Shown here piece by piece: positions 30,189 to 39,865 of a stretch of 64,000 nucleotides of DNA; within the stretch, counting starts at the first letter, position 1; each line of letters opens with the position of its first letter. The position numbers and the translations under genes were made by a program. The notes below the pieces were generated by a model that made no database searches, was not told the origin of the DNA, and saw only the letters and a program-made list of their open reading frames with translations. Source of the DNA: Enterococcus sp. BWR-S5 (GTDB taxonomy: Bacteria; Bacillota; Bacilli; Lactobacillales; Enterococcaceae); assembly GCF_016745255.1 (NCBI RefSeq), contig NZ_JADOEQ010000002.1:124001-188000 (forward strand). Direction: 5' to 3'.

Positions 30189-32225
30189 TCACGGATGCAG
30201 AACCTTCACACCATATGGCTGCAATTGAATGTGCTTACTGATTTTTTCGCCCGTAAGTAAATCCGTACTTTCCTCTGCCACCTCAATTATTTGGATTTCT
30301 TCAGAAAAGTTCATCACAAAGTAATAGCTTTCCTCTTCAAAATCGCGTGACTGAACAGACACATCTGGATGTCCTGCTACTACCCATGGGTTCGTTAGAG
30401 AAAGTTCCTGCGCTAATGCCGTATAAAAATCTGTCAGGAAATCCTGTGCCGTTCTTGCTCCAATATAGTAAGCTGTTCCGGCCCCAACCGTATGCTTGGT
30501 CACTGCCGACTGCTGTGCGTAGAAATCCTGCACATAGCTTCCCAGACTTTGCGCCCCCTTCAGCTCAATAATGCTGCAATAATCCTGAACCTCATAGCTT
30601 TTCGATTGATAATTTAGTTGGTTGCGATCCTTCGGATAGAGTGTATCCGTTTCTTTAACTGCGATACCGAATAATTTTTGCAGCTTCTTTGGCCAACCGT
30701 TGAGGTAAGTTAAATCCGTTTCATTTACATAACCGGTCACATAGGTTGAAACCAAGCGCCCTCCTTGGGTGACATATTCCGTAAACTTATCCATCGTCTC
30801 TTCTTCTATCAAATAGAGCATTGGGGCAATTACTAGGTCGTATTTACCCAAATCTGACTCCGGTGTAATCACTTCTACCGGAATATCTGCATTCCAAAAA
30901 CTGCGATAGTGCTCCTGCAGTGTTTGAGCATAGCGTTTGCTTTGTTGAGAAAATCCCTGTGCATCCTCCAAAGCCCAGTTGTTTGCCCAATCAAAGATGA
31001 TTCCGACTTTCGCCTTTTTATAACTTCCTTTCACTGCCTTGATTTTCTCAAGACTGTGTCCAACCTTTGTTACCTCTTGAAACACTCGATTCTCTTCACT
31101 GTTGTCATGATCCACAACAGCGCCATGGAATTTTTCCGACGAACCGCGGGACTTCCGCCATTGAAAATATAAGTTGCTATCTGAGCCGTGAGCGATAAAC
31201 TGCAAGGAAGACAACAGATGCATCCCCGGACGTTTTGCCTTGTTCACATCATGCCAATTCACACTACTGGGCGTAGACTCCATGATAAGGAAAGGCTGCT
31301 GCTTCAGACTGCGGTACTGATCGTTGATAAAGCCGACCTTGCTGGCTAAATCAGCGGTTGTGCCCCAATCGTTGTGCCAAGCCGGATAGCAATCCCAGCT
31401 GATAATATCTACATGTTTTGAAAACTCGCCATAATCTAAGCTCTGAAAAGGAATCAAATCGTTCGTATCTGCCATAAAATTCGTTGTGATGGGGATGTTC
31501 GGTGTTACTCTGCGAATATCCTTGATTTCATGCTGATAAAAATCAATCGTTTGATCTGTCACAAAACGTTTCCAATCCAGATTCAAGCCATGAACCATCG
31601 TTTCTCCTAGACTTGAAGGGGATTCGACCTGTGACCAATCACTGTAGGTATGGCTCCAAAAAGGACCCCACCAAGCTTCGTTCAAGGCTTCCAGTGTTGT
31701 GTATTTCTGTTTCAACCAGCTGCGGAAATTCTCCTGACAGTAGTCACAATGACAATCACCTGAATACTCATTGGAGATATGCCACATCAATAATGCCGGA
31801 TGATTGCCATAACGTTCAACGAGCTTCTTATTGATAATTGCTACCTTTTTCCGATAGACCGGTGAAGAAAAGCAATGATTGTGTCTGCCTCCATGCAGCT
31901 GTTTTTCCCGACGTTCATTGGTTCGCAGAACTTCAGGATATTTCTGTGAGAGCCATGCCGGACGAGCACCACTCGGCGTAGCTAAAATAACATTACCACC
32001 CATTTCATGAATATCTGCCATGATTTTATCCAGCCAGTCAAAACGGAAGACTCCTTCCTCCGGCTCTAAGGTACTCCATGCGAAAATTCCCAATGAAAAA
32101 GTATTCGCTTTCGCCTTTTCCATTAACGCCAAATCCTTCGCTAAAATTTCCGGATAACCCAGCCATTGATCCGGATTATAGTCTCCCCCATGAAGCAAGC
32201 GTGTTTCTAAATCGTATCGTCTCAT
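30189..32225 (-). CDS. ganA: Glycoside hydrolase family 42 beta-galactosidase
   Basis: This is a 678-residue cytoplasmic enzyme that removes terminal beta-galactose from galacto-oligosaccharides. The acid/base is Glu153 in WHISNEYSG and the nucleophile is Glu316 in FLIMESTPS. The zinc-binding cysteines of GH42 are present (Cys118, Cys158, Cys160, Cys163). A beta-galactosidase trimerisation domain and a small C-terminal domain follow. It is last in the ganS-ganP-ganQ-ganA order, 10 bases after ganQ. Unlike the B. subtilis locus, no endo-galactanase gene (ganB) follows, so the substrate is probably short oligomers taken up from outside. Confidence 0.93.
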   Translation of the reverse strand: MRRYDLETRLLHGGDYNPDQWLGYPEILAKDLALMEKAKANTFSLGIFAWSTLEPEEGVFRFDWLDKIMADIHEMGGNVILATPSGARPAWLSQKYPEVLRTNERREKQLHGGRHNHCFSSPVYRKKVAIINKKLVERYGNHPALLMWHISNEYSGDCHCDYCQENFRSWLKQKYTTLEALNEAWWGPFWSHTYSDWSQVESPSSLGETMVHGLNLDWKRFVTDQTIDFYQHEIKDIRRVTPNIPITTNFMADTNDLIPFQSLDYGEFSKHVDIISWDCYPAWHNDWGTTADLASKVGFINDQYRSLKQQPFLIMESTPSSVNWHDVNKAKRPGMHLLSSLQFIAHGSDSNLYFQWRKSRGSSEKFHGAVVDHDNSEENRVFQEVTKVGHSLEKIKAVKGSYKKAKVGIIFDWANNWALEDAQGFSQQSKRYAQTLQEHYRSFWNADIPVEVITPESDLGKYDLVIAPMLYLIEEETMDKFTEYVTQGGRLVSTYVTGYVNETDLTYLNGWPKKLQKLFGIAVKETDTLYPKDRNQLNYQSKSYEVQDYCSIIELKGAQSLGSYVQDFYAQQSAVTKHTVGAGTAYYIGARTAQDFLTDFYTALAQELSLTNPWVVAGHPDVSVQSRDFEEESYYFVMNFSEEIQIIEVAEESTDLLTGEKISKHIQLQPYGVKVLHP

Positions 32226-32234
32226 TTGATTTCC

Positions 32235-33095
32235 CTATCCTTTCGTTCCTCCCGCTGTCAATCCTGAAACAAAATGCTTTTGCAGAGACAGGAAGACTAG
32301 CGCAATTGGAATACTGATGAGGATTGCCCCTGCCGCAAAGGTGGTGTAGCTTGCCCCCATCTTATCTGTTACTAATTTATACAACCCTATAGGCAAGGTG
32401 TAATACTCCGGATTTCTTAATAGAACAGAAGAAAGTGCAAAATCGCCTAAAGGACCCGTAAAGCCGTTCATCGCCACTACTGCCAGCATCGGTCTTGATA
32501 GAGGCAGGATAATCTGTAAAAAGATGCGTGTACTGCTGGCACCATCAATCTTGGCACTTTCATCCAAATCTCTGGGAATCGAATCAAAATACCCTTTTAA
32601 GAGATATGTATTCATCGGAATCTGCCCGCCAACATAAATCAATATCAGCAGCCAATGACTGTTAATCAGGCCCAACATTTGTGCCAAAACAAAAATAGCA
32701 ATTAAGGCGGAAAACTGTGGAATCATCTGCAACAATAGAAACAGTGTCAGTCCATTTTTTCTACCGGTAAAGCGAAAACGAGAAAAGGCATATGCTGTCA
32801 TCGATACTGAAACCAAGGAAAGCAGCATTGTAAAGAAGCTGATTTTCAATGAGTTGATATACCACTGTCCATAAAGCAGTGTTCCTTCGTTCGCAAATAA
32901 TCGGCTGTAGTGTCCCGTTGTTGGATTTTCCGGAATCAGGCTAGTACTGATTAAACTGTTCCCAGAGTTAAAGCTGGCACCAATTGTCCAAAGCAACGGA
33001 TAGATAATGACAACTACCATAAAGAGCAGCAGCAGATAGGTCAAAGCAAGTCTTACATGGCGTTGTCGCTTAATACTTGAATGATGCTCCTTCAT
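32235..33095 (-). CDS. ganQ: Galacto-oligosaccharide ABC permease, MalG/GanQ type
   Basis: This is an integral membrane protein of about 286 residues counted from the ATG at 33095, which has AAGGAGG upstream and starts one base past the ganP stop. The EAA loop is ESAKIDGASSTRIFLQIILP and the C-terminus FLSLQKHFVSGLTAGGTKG is typical of MalG-like subunits. It pairs with the permease at 33097-34374 and the lipoprotein at 34641. No ATPase gene is present, so it presumably shares an MsmK-type ATPase. The gan names rest on order and on the GH42 partner. Confidence 0.9.
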   Translation of the reverse strand: MKEHHSSIKRQRHVRLALTYLLLLFMVVVIIYPLLWTIGASFNSGNSLISTSLIPENPTTGHYSRLFANEGTLLYGQWYINSLKISFFTMLLSLVSVSMTAYAFSRFRFTGRKNGLTLFLLLQMIPQFSALIAIFVLAQMLGLINSHWLLILIYVGGQIPMNTYLLKGYFDSIPRDLDESAKIDGASSTRIFLQIILPLSRPMLAVVAMNGFTGPLGDFALSSVLLRNPEYYTLPIGLYKLVTDKMGASYTTFAAGAILISIPIALVFLSLQKHFVSGLTAGGTKG

Positions 33096-33096
33096 C

Positions 33097-34374
33097 TTAT
33101 GCTTCCTCCTTAAATGAGTTTGTCCGTCTGAACTGCCATACAGCCAAGCCAATGACAAAAACCGATAATAAAATAGTTAAGGCAGCGGCTAACGCATATT
33201 GACTGTTCTGCATCGTCAGTTTATAAATCCAAGAAACTAAAATATCCGTTCCACCCGCAGTAGAGCCGGGAACTGCCGGACCTCCGGCATTGAAAAGATA
33301 GATAATGTTAAAATTGTTAAAGTTAAAGGTATATTGGGTAATAAGAATCGGTGCCATCGAATACAGAACCAATGGCAATGTGATTTTGCGGAACTTCTGA
33401 AACGCTGATGCACCATCAATCGTTGCAGCCTCGTATAAATCTTCCGGAATCGACTGCAGCGTTCCAGTTGTTACAATGAATATATATGGGAAGCCCAGCC
33501 ATCCTTGAATCAGCAGCAATGCCAAGCGCGTCCAGTTGGCATTTGTCAGCCACGGAATTGGAGAAATATTGAAAAAGCTAAGCAAAGAATTGTTAATCGC
33601 TCCAAAACTATCATTGAACAAACCGGCAAAAACTAAAATTGTCACAAAACCTGGAACCGCCCATGGCAATACTAGAATTGTACGGAAAAACTTCTTAAAG
33701 CGAAGCTCCTTCTGATGAACAACGACTGCCAAAAAAACACCGATTGTTACTTGTAAAGTTGAAGCAACCAACGTCCAGATAACCGTCCAGCCAAGAACAT
33801 CAAAAAAGGTACTGCGCCAGATATCGACAGTGAAAATTTTCTTAAAGGTCTCTAATCCTACCCAATCAGCCAGATTAGCCGGTGCAGAATGATAGAGGTC
33901 ATAATTCGTAAAAGCTAAAGCAATACTAAACAAAATGGGGAAAATCACAGAAAATACTAACAGAATAAATGCAGGACTGCTTAATAAATAGGGATAGCCC
34001 TCACTCAGAAGCGCCTGATAGCTTTCCTTTAGCGAATTTACCTTTAACCCCTGATCAATTAATTCACCGTTTTTATAAGCATCGCGTATGTTTAGATAGT
34101 AAAAAAACAAACCAAAAGCAATAACAATCAGTGCGACCAAGCCCTCAGCCAATAAGAAAATGGAGTTATCACGAGGAACCTCTGTCCCTAGTGTAAGAAG
34201 TCCCCAGATACCCATATTGAACAAATCTTTAAAAACAAATAGATACATAACAAAGAAAAAGAAAAACAATCCGGCTTTCAGTTTTTGACGATTATAAAAT
34301 TGTCCAACGCCCGGAATAATCGATAAACATGCGGCTTTTTTGGCATGTGAGCCAGTGGTTTTCACAGCCTCCAT
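33097..34374 (-). CDS. ganP: Galacto-oligosaccharide ABC permease, MalF/GanP type
   Basis: This is a 425-residue permease. It has the extended N-terminus of Gram-positive MalF/GanP proteins (CLSIIPGVGQFYNRQKLKAG) with two extra membrane helices, then the transport domain. The EAA loop reads EAATIDGASAFQKFRKITLP. AAAGGAGG precedes the ATG. It abuts ganQ (one-base gap). A hairpin at 34513-34561 lies between it and the binding-protein gene, a common arrangement that gives more binding protein than permease. Confidence 0.92.
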   Translation of the reverse strand: MEAVKTTGSHAKKAACLSIIPGVGQFYNRQKLKAGLFFFFFVMYLFVFKDLFNMGIWGLLTLGTEVPRDNSIFLLAEGLVALIVIAFGLFFYYLNIRDAYKNGELIDQGLKVNSLKESYQALLSEGYPYLLSSPAFILLVFSVIFPILFSIALAFTNYDLYHSAPANLADWVGLETFKKIFTVDIWRSTFFDVLGWTVIWTLVASTLQVTIGVFLAVVVHQKELRFKKFFRTILVLPWAVPGFVTILVFAGLFNDSFGAINNSLLSFFNISPIPWLTNANWTRLALLLIQGWLGFPYIFIVTTGTLQSIPEDLYEAATIDGASAFQKFRKITLPLVLYSMAPILITQYTFNFNNFNIIYLFNAGGPAVPGSTAGGTDILVSWIYKLTMQNSQYALAAALTILLSVFVIGLAVWQFRRTNSFKEEA

Positions 34375-34512
34375 TGATAAAACCTCCTTTGGAAATGGTC
34401 GTGTAATAAAGTTTCTCCATATGATAAGCTGTTGATTTCAGCTAAATAATACTGAATTAAAACAAGTAGTAAGAGTAGACTCCTAGCAAAATAATACTTC
34501 CTCCTAAAACAG

Positions 34513-34561
34513 GTCAGCTGCAAACACAAAAGTTCTCTTCTATTTTTTATTTACAGCTGAC
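34513..34561 (-). other. Hairpin between ganS and ganP
   Basis: Perfect 8-bp arms GTCAGCTG and CAGCTGAC enclose a 33-nt loop. There is no strong T-run directly after it on the minus strand. It may stabilise the ganS message or act as a partial terminator. Confidence 0.45.
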
Positions 34562-34640
34562 AGTTCTAGCGTTGCTCATCGAAACATGTGAAGACTATTT
34601 GATACTCTTTGCCCTTTGGCATGTATTACTGCCCTATTCT

Positions 34641-35906
34641 CTAATTTTGAGTCGCTGCAATCGCAGACTTAATTTGCTCAACAGCTTGCGGCAAAGCAGT
34701 TTTTGGCTCAGCCTTTCCAGTGGCGATTGTCTGTAATGCTGAATCGATAGGTTCCCAGACACTATTCATCGCGGTGATTCCCGGAGTCAGCTCCGCGTGT
34801 TTTGATTGTTCAGCAATCGCAGCAGCACTCTCGCTTTCCAAGATAGATTCATCTGTCGCCAACGCTTCAACAGCTGGGATTTCAGCTGTTTTCTCAAAAC
34901 GAACCTTAGAATTTTCTTCATTCGTAATAAATGCAACAAACTCTTCTGCTAAGTCTGCATTCTGAGAATAGCTGCTGACGTTATAGCTTTTCACTCCTAT
35001 GAATGAACTCATGTGCTCACCATTCCCAAGCAACGGCAGCTCCATCACACCATAATCTATGCCCGCTTCTTTATAGGGCTCCAAATTCCAAGGTCCTGAA
35101 ATGACAGCAGCAGCTTTTCCTTCCGTAAATAGTGAATCTAACACATTGATTCCTTGCTCTCCAATAATCCCTGTTGGAAACACCCCTGAGTCATAAAATT
35201 CTTTTATGTACTCAGCCCCCTTGATTGCACCATCAGTTGCAAGTCCGATATCCTCTGGATTGTAGCTTCCATCTGCATCCGTCCCAAACACATAGCCGCC
35301 ATAGCCGCCTAATACACCTTGTGCGTAATAGATTTGATCCCACAGTGCCAAAAGTCCGTAGCTGCTGTCAGTCTTCACTTTTTTTGAATAGGTTAACCAT
35401 TCATCTGTCGTTTTAGGCAGTTCTTCCTCTGAAATAAGTGCTTTATTATAGTATAAAATTTGGGTCTCAACTGCTTTGGGCAGCCCATACACTTTGCCAT
35501 TAACAATCTGGGATTGCATGGCCGCCTCTGTATAGATATCCTGTACAGCTTGCTCTACTGTCATCTCCTTCAGCAATCCTTCAGTGACCGCTGTCCCAAT
35601 CTGATCCCCTGGAATTGTGATGACATCCGCTCCAGTTCCTGCGGGACCATCTAATCGTAAATCCTCAAGCTGATCTGCATAGGCTTTTTCTACGACTTTT
35701 ATCGTCACATCATGCTCTTCTTCAAACGTCTTTACCGCTTCCTCGATACCAGCAGATTTTGATTGATCTTCCCATACGAGCAAGTCGTATTCCTTATTTC
35801 CTTTAGAAGAACCAGAATTGTCTGTCGAGCTGCTGCTCTGAGGACCACAGGCAGATAAACCCGCAGCCAGTAAGCCTAGTAACAAAATATTTTTCCCGTT
35901 TTTCAT
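34641..35906 (-). CDS. ganS: Galacto-oligosaccharide-binding lipoprotein of an ABC importer
   Basis: This is a 421-residue lipoprotein. The signal peptide ends in the lipobox LSAC, followed by a Ser-rich linker. The mature part is a MalE-type binding protein, with YDLLVWEDQSK, a GADVITIPGDQIG segment, GPWNLEPY and a closing MNSVWEPIDSALQTI. It is the first gene of the gan operon and diverges from the LacI-type ganR. Two LacI-like operators and a cre-like site lie upstream. Specificity for galactose-containing oligomers is inferred from the GH42 gene. Confidence 0.9.
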   Translation of the reverse strand: MKNGKNILLLGLLAAGLSACGPQSSSSTDNSGSSKGNKEYDLLVWEDQSKSAGIEEAVKTFEEEHDVTIKVVEKAYADQLEDLRLDGPAGTGADVITIPGDQIGTAVTEGLLKEMTVEQAVQDIYTEAAMQSQIVNGKVYGLPKAVETQILYYNKALISEEELPKTTDEWLTYSKKVKTDSSYGLLALWDQIYYAQGVLGGYGGYVFGTDADGSYNPEDIGLATDGAIKGAEYIKEFYDSGVFPTGIIGEQGINVLDSLFTEGKAAAVISGPWNLEPYKEAGIDYGVMELPLLGNGEHMSSFIGVKSYNVSSYSQNADLAEEFVAFITNEENSKVRFEKTAEIPAVEALATDESILESESAAAIAEQSKHAELTPGITAMNSVWEPIDSALQTIATGKAEPKTALPQAVEQIKSAIAATQN

Positions 35907-35929
35907 AGTGATCTTCCACCTTCCATCTT

Positions 35930-35944
35930 TTGAAAACGCTATCT
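35930..35944 (+). promoter_or_regulatory. cre-like site before ganS
   Basis: TTGAAAACGCTATCT matches the cre consensus WTGNAARCGNWWWCA except for the last base. It starts 24 bp upstream of the ganS start and suggests CcpA-mediated glucose repression. Confidence 0.55.
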
Positions 35945-35965
35945 ACATTTACTATGATAAATTAA

Positions 35966-35982
35966 TTTACTAAATAAGTAAA
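35966..35982. promoter_or_regulatory. GanR operator candidate 1
   Basis: Inverted arms TTTACT and AGTAAA are separated by AAATA, in the ganS-proximal part of the divergent region. It shares the TTTACTAAA half-site with the perfect palindrome at 36141. Confidence 0.6.
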
Positions 35983-36140
35983 GTTATTTGTTAAATTAAT
36001 TTCCTTTCAAGAGTAATGTTATTTACTTGTTTGAATATTAAACAATAGACCTATCTTTGTGAGAACATTGTTATCACAGCAATAAGAAGCACTTAGTAGT
36101 CATTTCTCGAAAAAATAAATTTGATGATATCCACACTAAC

Positions 36141-36164
36141 ATTTAGTAAATATATTTACTAAAT
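36141..36164. promoter_or_regulatory. GanR operator candidate 2: 24-bp perfect palindrome
   Basis: Each half is ATTTAGTAAATA and the second half is its exact complement. It ends 36 bp before the ganR start codon. It overlaps a likely ganR promoter region, so autoregulation is expected. Confidence 0.75.
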
Positions 36165-36200
36165 GAACTAACTAATGTATACTAAATTTGAGGTGAAATT

Positions 36201-37220
36201 ATGGTTACTATCAAACAAGTTGCAGAAAAGTCCGGATATTCTCAAGCAACGGTTTCTCGTTTGTTAAAGGGAGACACCAGCTTGTCCATCGCTGAAGAAA
36301 CAAGAAAAACGATTATCCATACAGCTCTTGCTATGGGCTATGACCGTTCAAAAATAAAAACACCTATTGAACAGATTGCTGTGCTATTCTGGCTAACTGA
36401 TCAAGAAGAGCTTCAAGACCTTTACTTTAGACAGCTTCGTATTTCTATCGAAAAATACGCAAAAATCAATAACATGGAAATCACCATGCTAAAGCATGAA
36501 GAAGGCATTGAGCAATTACCAAAGAATTCGTCTGGCTTCATCGGGATTGGTTCTTTTACCAGCGACGAAATTCGCCAGCTGAAAACTAGTTGTCCTAATG
36601 GGGTTTTTCTGGAAATTAATCCTCAACCGGACCTTTTCGACACAGTTAAGCCAGATACAGATCATATGACACGCAAGGCAATTGATTATTTTATCCATAA
36701 AGGCTATCAAAAAATCGGCTTTATCGGCGGTGCTTTTTTCGATCCTGACACCGGATCAGAAGAGATGGACAGCAGAGAATCTGCTTTTAGAGACTATTTA
36801 TTGAAAAAAGGCTTGCTGAATGAAAAATACATATTTTCCGGCGGCCATTTCACTGTTGATCAAGGGTATCAATTAACCAGTGCATTAATTGCTTCCTCCG
36901 ATGATGACCTTCCGGAAGCCTTCTTTGTCGCTTCCGATACGATTGCTGTTGGTGCCCTTCAAGCCTTCAACGAAAAGGGCATCTTGATTCCTGACCGCTT
37001 GGAACTGTTAAGTATTAATGATAATGAAATTGCGAAGTTTGTCTCTCCGCCTTTGACTACATTTAAAATAGATGTGGAGGAAATTGCTAAGACGGCCATT
37101 GATATGTTAGTGGATCAATTGATTTATCCTCGAAAGACTACAAAAACCGTGCTGTTGGGTTCGGAGCTGATTGTTCGAAAAAGCTTTATTCCGGCTGCCA
37201 AGGATGAGACGAGCAAGTAA
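36201..37220 (+). CDS. ganR: LacI-family repressor of the gan operon
   Basis: This is a 339-residue regulator. The DNA-binding domain reads TIKQVAEKSGYSQATVSRLL, followed by a hinge and a sugar-binding core (about 60-330) with IGFIGGAFFDPDTG and PEAFFVASDTIAVGALQAF. It belongs to the GalR/EbgR-like branch often found beside GH42 or GH2 enzymes. It is divergent from ganS, and the AT-rich palindromes at 35966 and 36141 in the shared promoter region are its probable operators. GAGGTG precedes the ATG. Confidence 0.92.
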   Translation: MVTIKQVAEKSGYSQATVSRLLKGDTSLSIAEETRKTIIHTALAMGYDRSKIKTPIEQIAVLFWLTDQEELQDLYFRQLRISIEKYAKINNMEITMLKHEEGIEQLPKNSSGFIGIGSFTSDEIRQLKTSCPNGVFLEINPQPDLFDTVKPDTDHMTRKAIDYFIHKGYQKIGFIGGAFFDPDTGSEEMDSRESAFRDYLLKKGLLNEKYIFSGGHFTVDQGYQLTSALIASSDDDLPEAFFVASDTIAVGALQAFNEKGILIPDRLELLSINDNEIAKFVSPPLTTFKIDVEEIAKTAIDMLVDQLIYPRKTTKTVLLGSELIVRKSFIPAAKDETSK

Positions 37221-37235
37221 AATTGCACAATAAAA

Positions 37236-37285
37236 AAGACTGTCAAGGAGCCTTCTGCAGGCGTCTCCTTTAGCAGTCTTCTTTT
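37236..37285. terminator. Bidirectional terminator between ganR and the hydrolase gene
   Basis: Outer arms AAGACTG and CAGTCTT and inner arms AAGGAG and CTCCTT form a long stem. A-rich sequence lies on one side and CTTTTT on the other, so it can serve both convergent genes. Confidence 0.85.
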
Positions 37286-37298
37286 TGAAACCTCTTCA

Positions 37299-38006
37299 TT
37301 AAATGCTATTCAATGAGTAATTTTTTTCTCGAACAAACGCAACCAAATCTTTGACTGCCTGCTCCTTGTTTTCTCCTAAAAACAGCTGGTGTGTGCCCCC
37401 CTCATACAAATGCAGCGAGGCTTTACAATCGCTGATTTTCCATAGATAATCCGCACTCTTGGCATGCGTTGTTTCATCTCGTTTGTTTTGCAAAATGAGC
37501 ATGTTCGCCTTCAGCTCATCTTTTAACCCACGCTTCAGCCTTTTTTTCGTCAAAGAAAGCAGCTTTAAGAATTGAATACAGGCCTTGAAAGGCGTAGCAG
37601 TTGATGAGAAATAGTAGTTCAAGCGCTCTTTATCTCTCGAGAACAGACCTTGACTGATATCCGTGACAATCACTGGAAAGTTGTAGAGCTGAATAGGGGT
37701 ACTGCATAATACAATTTGATCGACAGATGTCCGATTCGAGTGTTGAATCGTTAACAAGCCACCCATTGAAAAACCAATGCAGGTGATTTTTTGATAGTTT
37801 TGCTCAAGCTCGATAATTTTCTGCTCGACATCATTCAGCCAATCTGAATAGGTCGCCTTGGCAAAAGCCTGTTTCCCTTCGCCATGTCCTGTTAGACGAA
37901 TCCAATAAGAATCCATTGCCTGATGCTTCAAGTGTTCATGCAGATACAGAATCTCCTGCTCATCCCCGCCAAAACCGTGAATAATCAATAATGCTCGTTC
38001 TTTCAT
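37299..38006 (-). CDS. Alpha/beta hydrolase (carboxylesterase-like)
   Basis: This is a 235-residue cytoplasmic hydrolase. The oxyanion/lid N-terminus is LLIIHGFGGDEQEILYL. The nucleophile is Ser in GFSMGG, the acid is in LQNKRDETT and the histidine is in YEGGTHQLF. The arrangement resembles monoacylglycerol lipase/carboxylesterase Est30-type enzymes. It likely cleaves short-chain esters. It is a single-gene unit convergent with ganR. Confidence 0.88.
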   Translation of the reverse strand: MKERALLIIHGFGGDEQEILYLHEHLKHQAMDSYWIRLTGHGEGKQAFAKATYSDWLNDVEQKIIELEQNYQKITCIGFSMGGLLTIQHSNRTSVDQIVLCSTPIQLYNFPVIVTDISQGLFSRDKERLNYYFSSTATPFKACIQFLKLLSLTKKRLKRGLKDELKANMLILQNKRDETTHAKSADYLWKISDCKASLHLYEGGTHQLFLGENKEQAVKDLVAFVREKNYSLNSI

Positions 38007-38185
38007 TGTTTCTCCTTCATCCGATTTGTCTATATACTCCTAAATATAACAAGAACCACTTGTCGTTTCAACGAATCTCAGCAGTATTCCGCATTCCTTA
38101 ATCATCTCTTAGTATTTTTTAGAAAATTTTTGACACGTCTATGTTGTAACCCGACTCTTATTAAGAGCTTATACTATCGCTGTTT

Positions 38186-38989
38186 TTAATCATATTCTGC
38201 CAAAATATTACTGATTTCTGTGTAGCCTAACTGAATAGCGTAATCCCTTGCTGTTCGCCCTGAGTTGTCTTTGATATGCTGATTCGCCCCATGTTCCAAC
38301 AACACTCGTACAATTTCCTGATACAGCTCATTTCCTTCTCGCAGTCCAACCGCTTCAATCAGTGCTGTATAGCCATAATTATTTTGAAAATCAATGTCCT
38401 CGCGCCCATCAGCCAATAGCAGTCTAACATTTTCAATATGACCTTTTTCCGCTGCCGGAATCAAAGCATTCCCGCCAAAGCGATTATGAATAGATAAATT
38501 CGGCTCCGCCTGTGCCAACATATAGGCCAGTATTTCTGTTCGTCCTTGAGCTCCGGCATACAAATACGGACTATCACTAATAGCATTTTGCTTATTAATA
38601 TCTGCACCAAAATCAATCAGCAGCTTAGCAATTTCTATATCATTATTATGAACAGCAATATTTAACGGCGTATTGTTTTCACTATCTACCTCAGCTATCA
38701 CATAGTCAGGGTCTTCAAGGATTTCTCTAACCTGATCAATGCTCCGTTGATTGACCGCCATTAATAGCGCCCCTGCTTCAAAGTTTCTTACCACTTCTTC
38801 CACTTCCTTTTCCTCGGATGATTGACTGGTTGTACTCATTTCAGTTTCTATCGTTTCTGTGCTACTTAATAAACTGGAACTGCTCGCAGAAGAAGCTTGG
38901 CTGGAAGCAGTTTGCTGTTCTTGACAAGCTGCAAATAAAACTAACACACTCGCACCTAAAACACTTAATAAAAATTTATTCTGTCGCAC
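38186..38989 (-). CDS. Ankyrin-repeat lipoprotein
   Basis: This protein has about 267 residues from the GTG at 38989, six bases after GGAGG. A lipoprotein signal ends in FAAC, then a Ser/Thr-rich linker (to about 65). Four to five ankyrin repeats fill the rest, for example NTPLNIAVHNNDIEIAKLLI, GYTALIEAV and NSGRTARDYAIQLGYTEISN. Such surface-exposed ankyrin proteins are thought to mediate protein contacts; the partner is unknown. No operon partner is evident. Confidence 0.88.
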   Translation of the reverse strand: MRQNKFLLSVLGASVLVLFAACQEQQTASSQASSASSSSLLSSTETIETEMSTTSQSSEEKEVEEVVRNFEAGALLMAVNQRSIDQVREILEDPDYVIAEVDSENNTPLNIAVHNNDIEIAKLLIDFGADINKQNAISDSPYLYAGAQGRTEILAYMLAQAEPNLSIHNRFGGNALIPAAEKGHIENVRLLLADGREDIDFQNNYGYTALIEAVGLREGNELYQEIVRVLLEHGANQHIKDNSGRTARDYAIQLGYTEISNILAEYD

Positions 38990-39120
38990 CAAATTCCTCC
39001 CCTTTCACCGATGTATCCGTTACAATGGTTTTCCTCTAATCTAGTTGACTCACTCTTATTTGTCTATAAATCTGTTTGACCTCGCGCGAAAAGCATAATA
39101 CTGCTTTTGTAAAACAACGC

Positions 39121-39162
39121 AAAAAAGCATGCGAGGTAAAAAATCAACCGCACATGTTTTTT
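39121..39162 (-). terminator. Weak terminator after the nitroreductase gene
   Basis: AAAAAAGCATG and CATGTTTTTT arms can pair imperfectly around an AT-rich loop, 35 bp past the stop codon. Confidence 0.4.
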
Positions 39163-39196
39163 CACTAACAATACTATACTTTAGAAACAACAGTTT

Positions 39197-39865
39197 CTAC
39201 TCAATCACTTCGTAGATATCTGTCATTTTTTGACGTTTCTTTTCAGGTCTTTCCTGTGCGCGATAGCCAAAGCCAGCCATATAGGATACACCGAACTTCC
39301 TCAAATCAATGACTTTTTGTTCTGCAAGATAGCGTTCGACGGCTACCTTATCGAACCCTTCAATCGGGCAGCTATCAATCCCCAAGTAAGCAGCGGTAGT
39401 CATCATATTCGCCATAGCAATATACGTTTGCTTAGATGCCCAATCGAATAATTTACGCTCATCCGTCAAGTCAAAATCATTTTTTTGAAAGTTGTTGAAG
39501 AATATCGTCTGAGGTGCTGATTCAGAATAAGGCACACCGAAGACATCCTCTACCATGTGCTTGACATGAGCACTATCTCCAGTGACATTCTTTCTAGCCA
39601 ATACAATTAGAAAATGACTGGCACCATTTAAGCTATTTTGTGCTCCCCAGGCAATTTCTTGCAAATCGTCTTTCACTTGTTTATTTTCAACTAGCAAAAA
39701 TTTCCACGGTTCATAGCCAAATGAGCTCGGTGACAGACGTGCCGCTTCCATAATTGTCAACCAGTCAGCTTCATCAATTTTCTTTTCACTGTCAAATGAT
39801 TTTGTCGCAAAACGATGATGATGTGCCTGTAGAATTTCTTTTCGTAAGCTCTCTTGCTTGTCCAT
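39197..39865 (-). CDS. NAD(P)H-dependent nitroreductase-family oxidoreductase
   Basis: This is a 222-residue FMN enzyme of the NfsB-like nitroreductase family. The N-terminal AHHHRFATKSFDSEKKI contacts FMN, LSPSSFGYEPWKFLLV is the family SPSS block, and the C-terminal KFGVSYMAGFGYRAQERPEKKRQ carries the second FMN site. It reduces nitroaromatics, quinones or flavins. An HxlR-type regulator lies 195 bp upstream on the same strand and may control it. GGGGAAAG precedes the ATG. Confidence 0.92.
   Translation of the reverse strand: MDKQESLRKEILQAHHHRFATKSFDSEKKIDEADWLTIMEAARLSPSSFGYEPWKFLLVENKQVKDDLQEIAWGAQNSLNGASHFLIVLARKNVTGDSAHVKHMVEDVFGVPYSESAPQTIFFNNFQKNDFDLTDERKLFDWASKQTYIAMANMMTTAAYLGIDSCPIEGFDKVAVERYLAEQKVIDLRKFGVSYMAGFGYRAQERPEKKRQKMTDIYEVIE

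Noticed and set aside
38818-39039. 73-codon plus-strand frame opposite the ankyrin lipoprotein start
   Set aside because: It is antisense to the lipoprotein signal region and promoter, with no domain or start signal.
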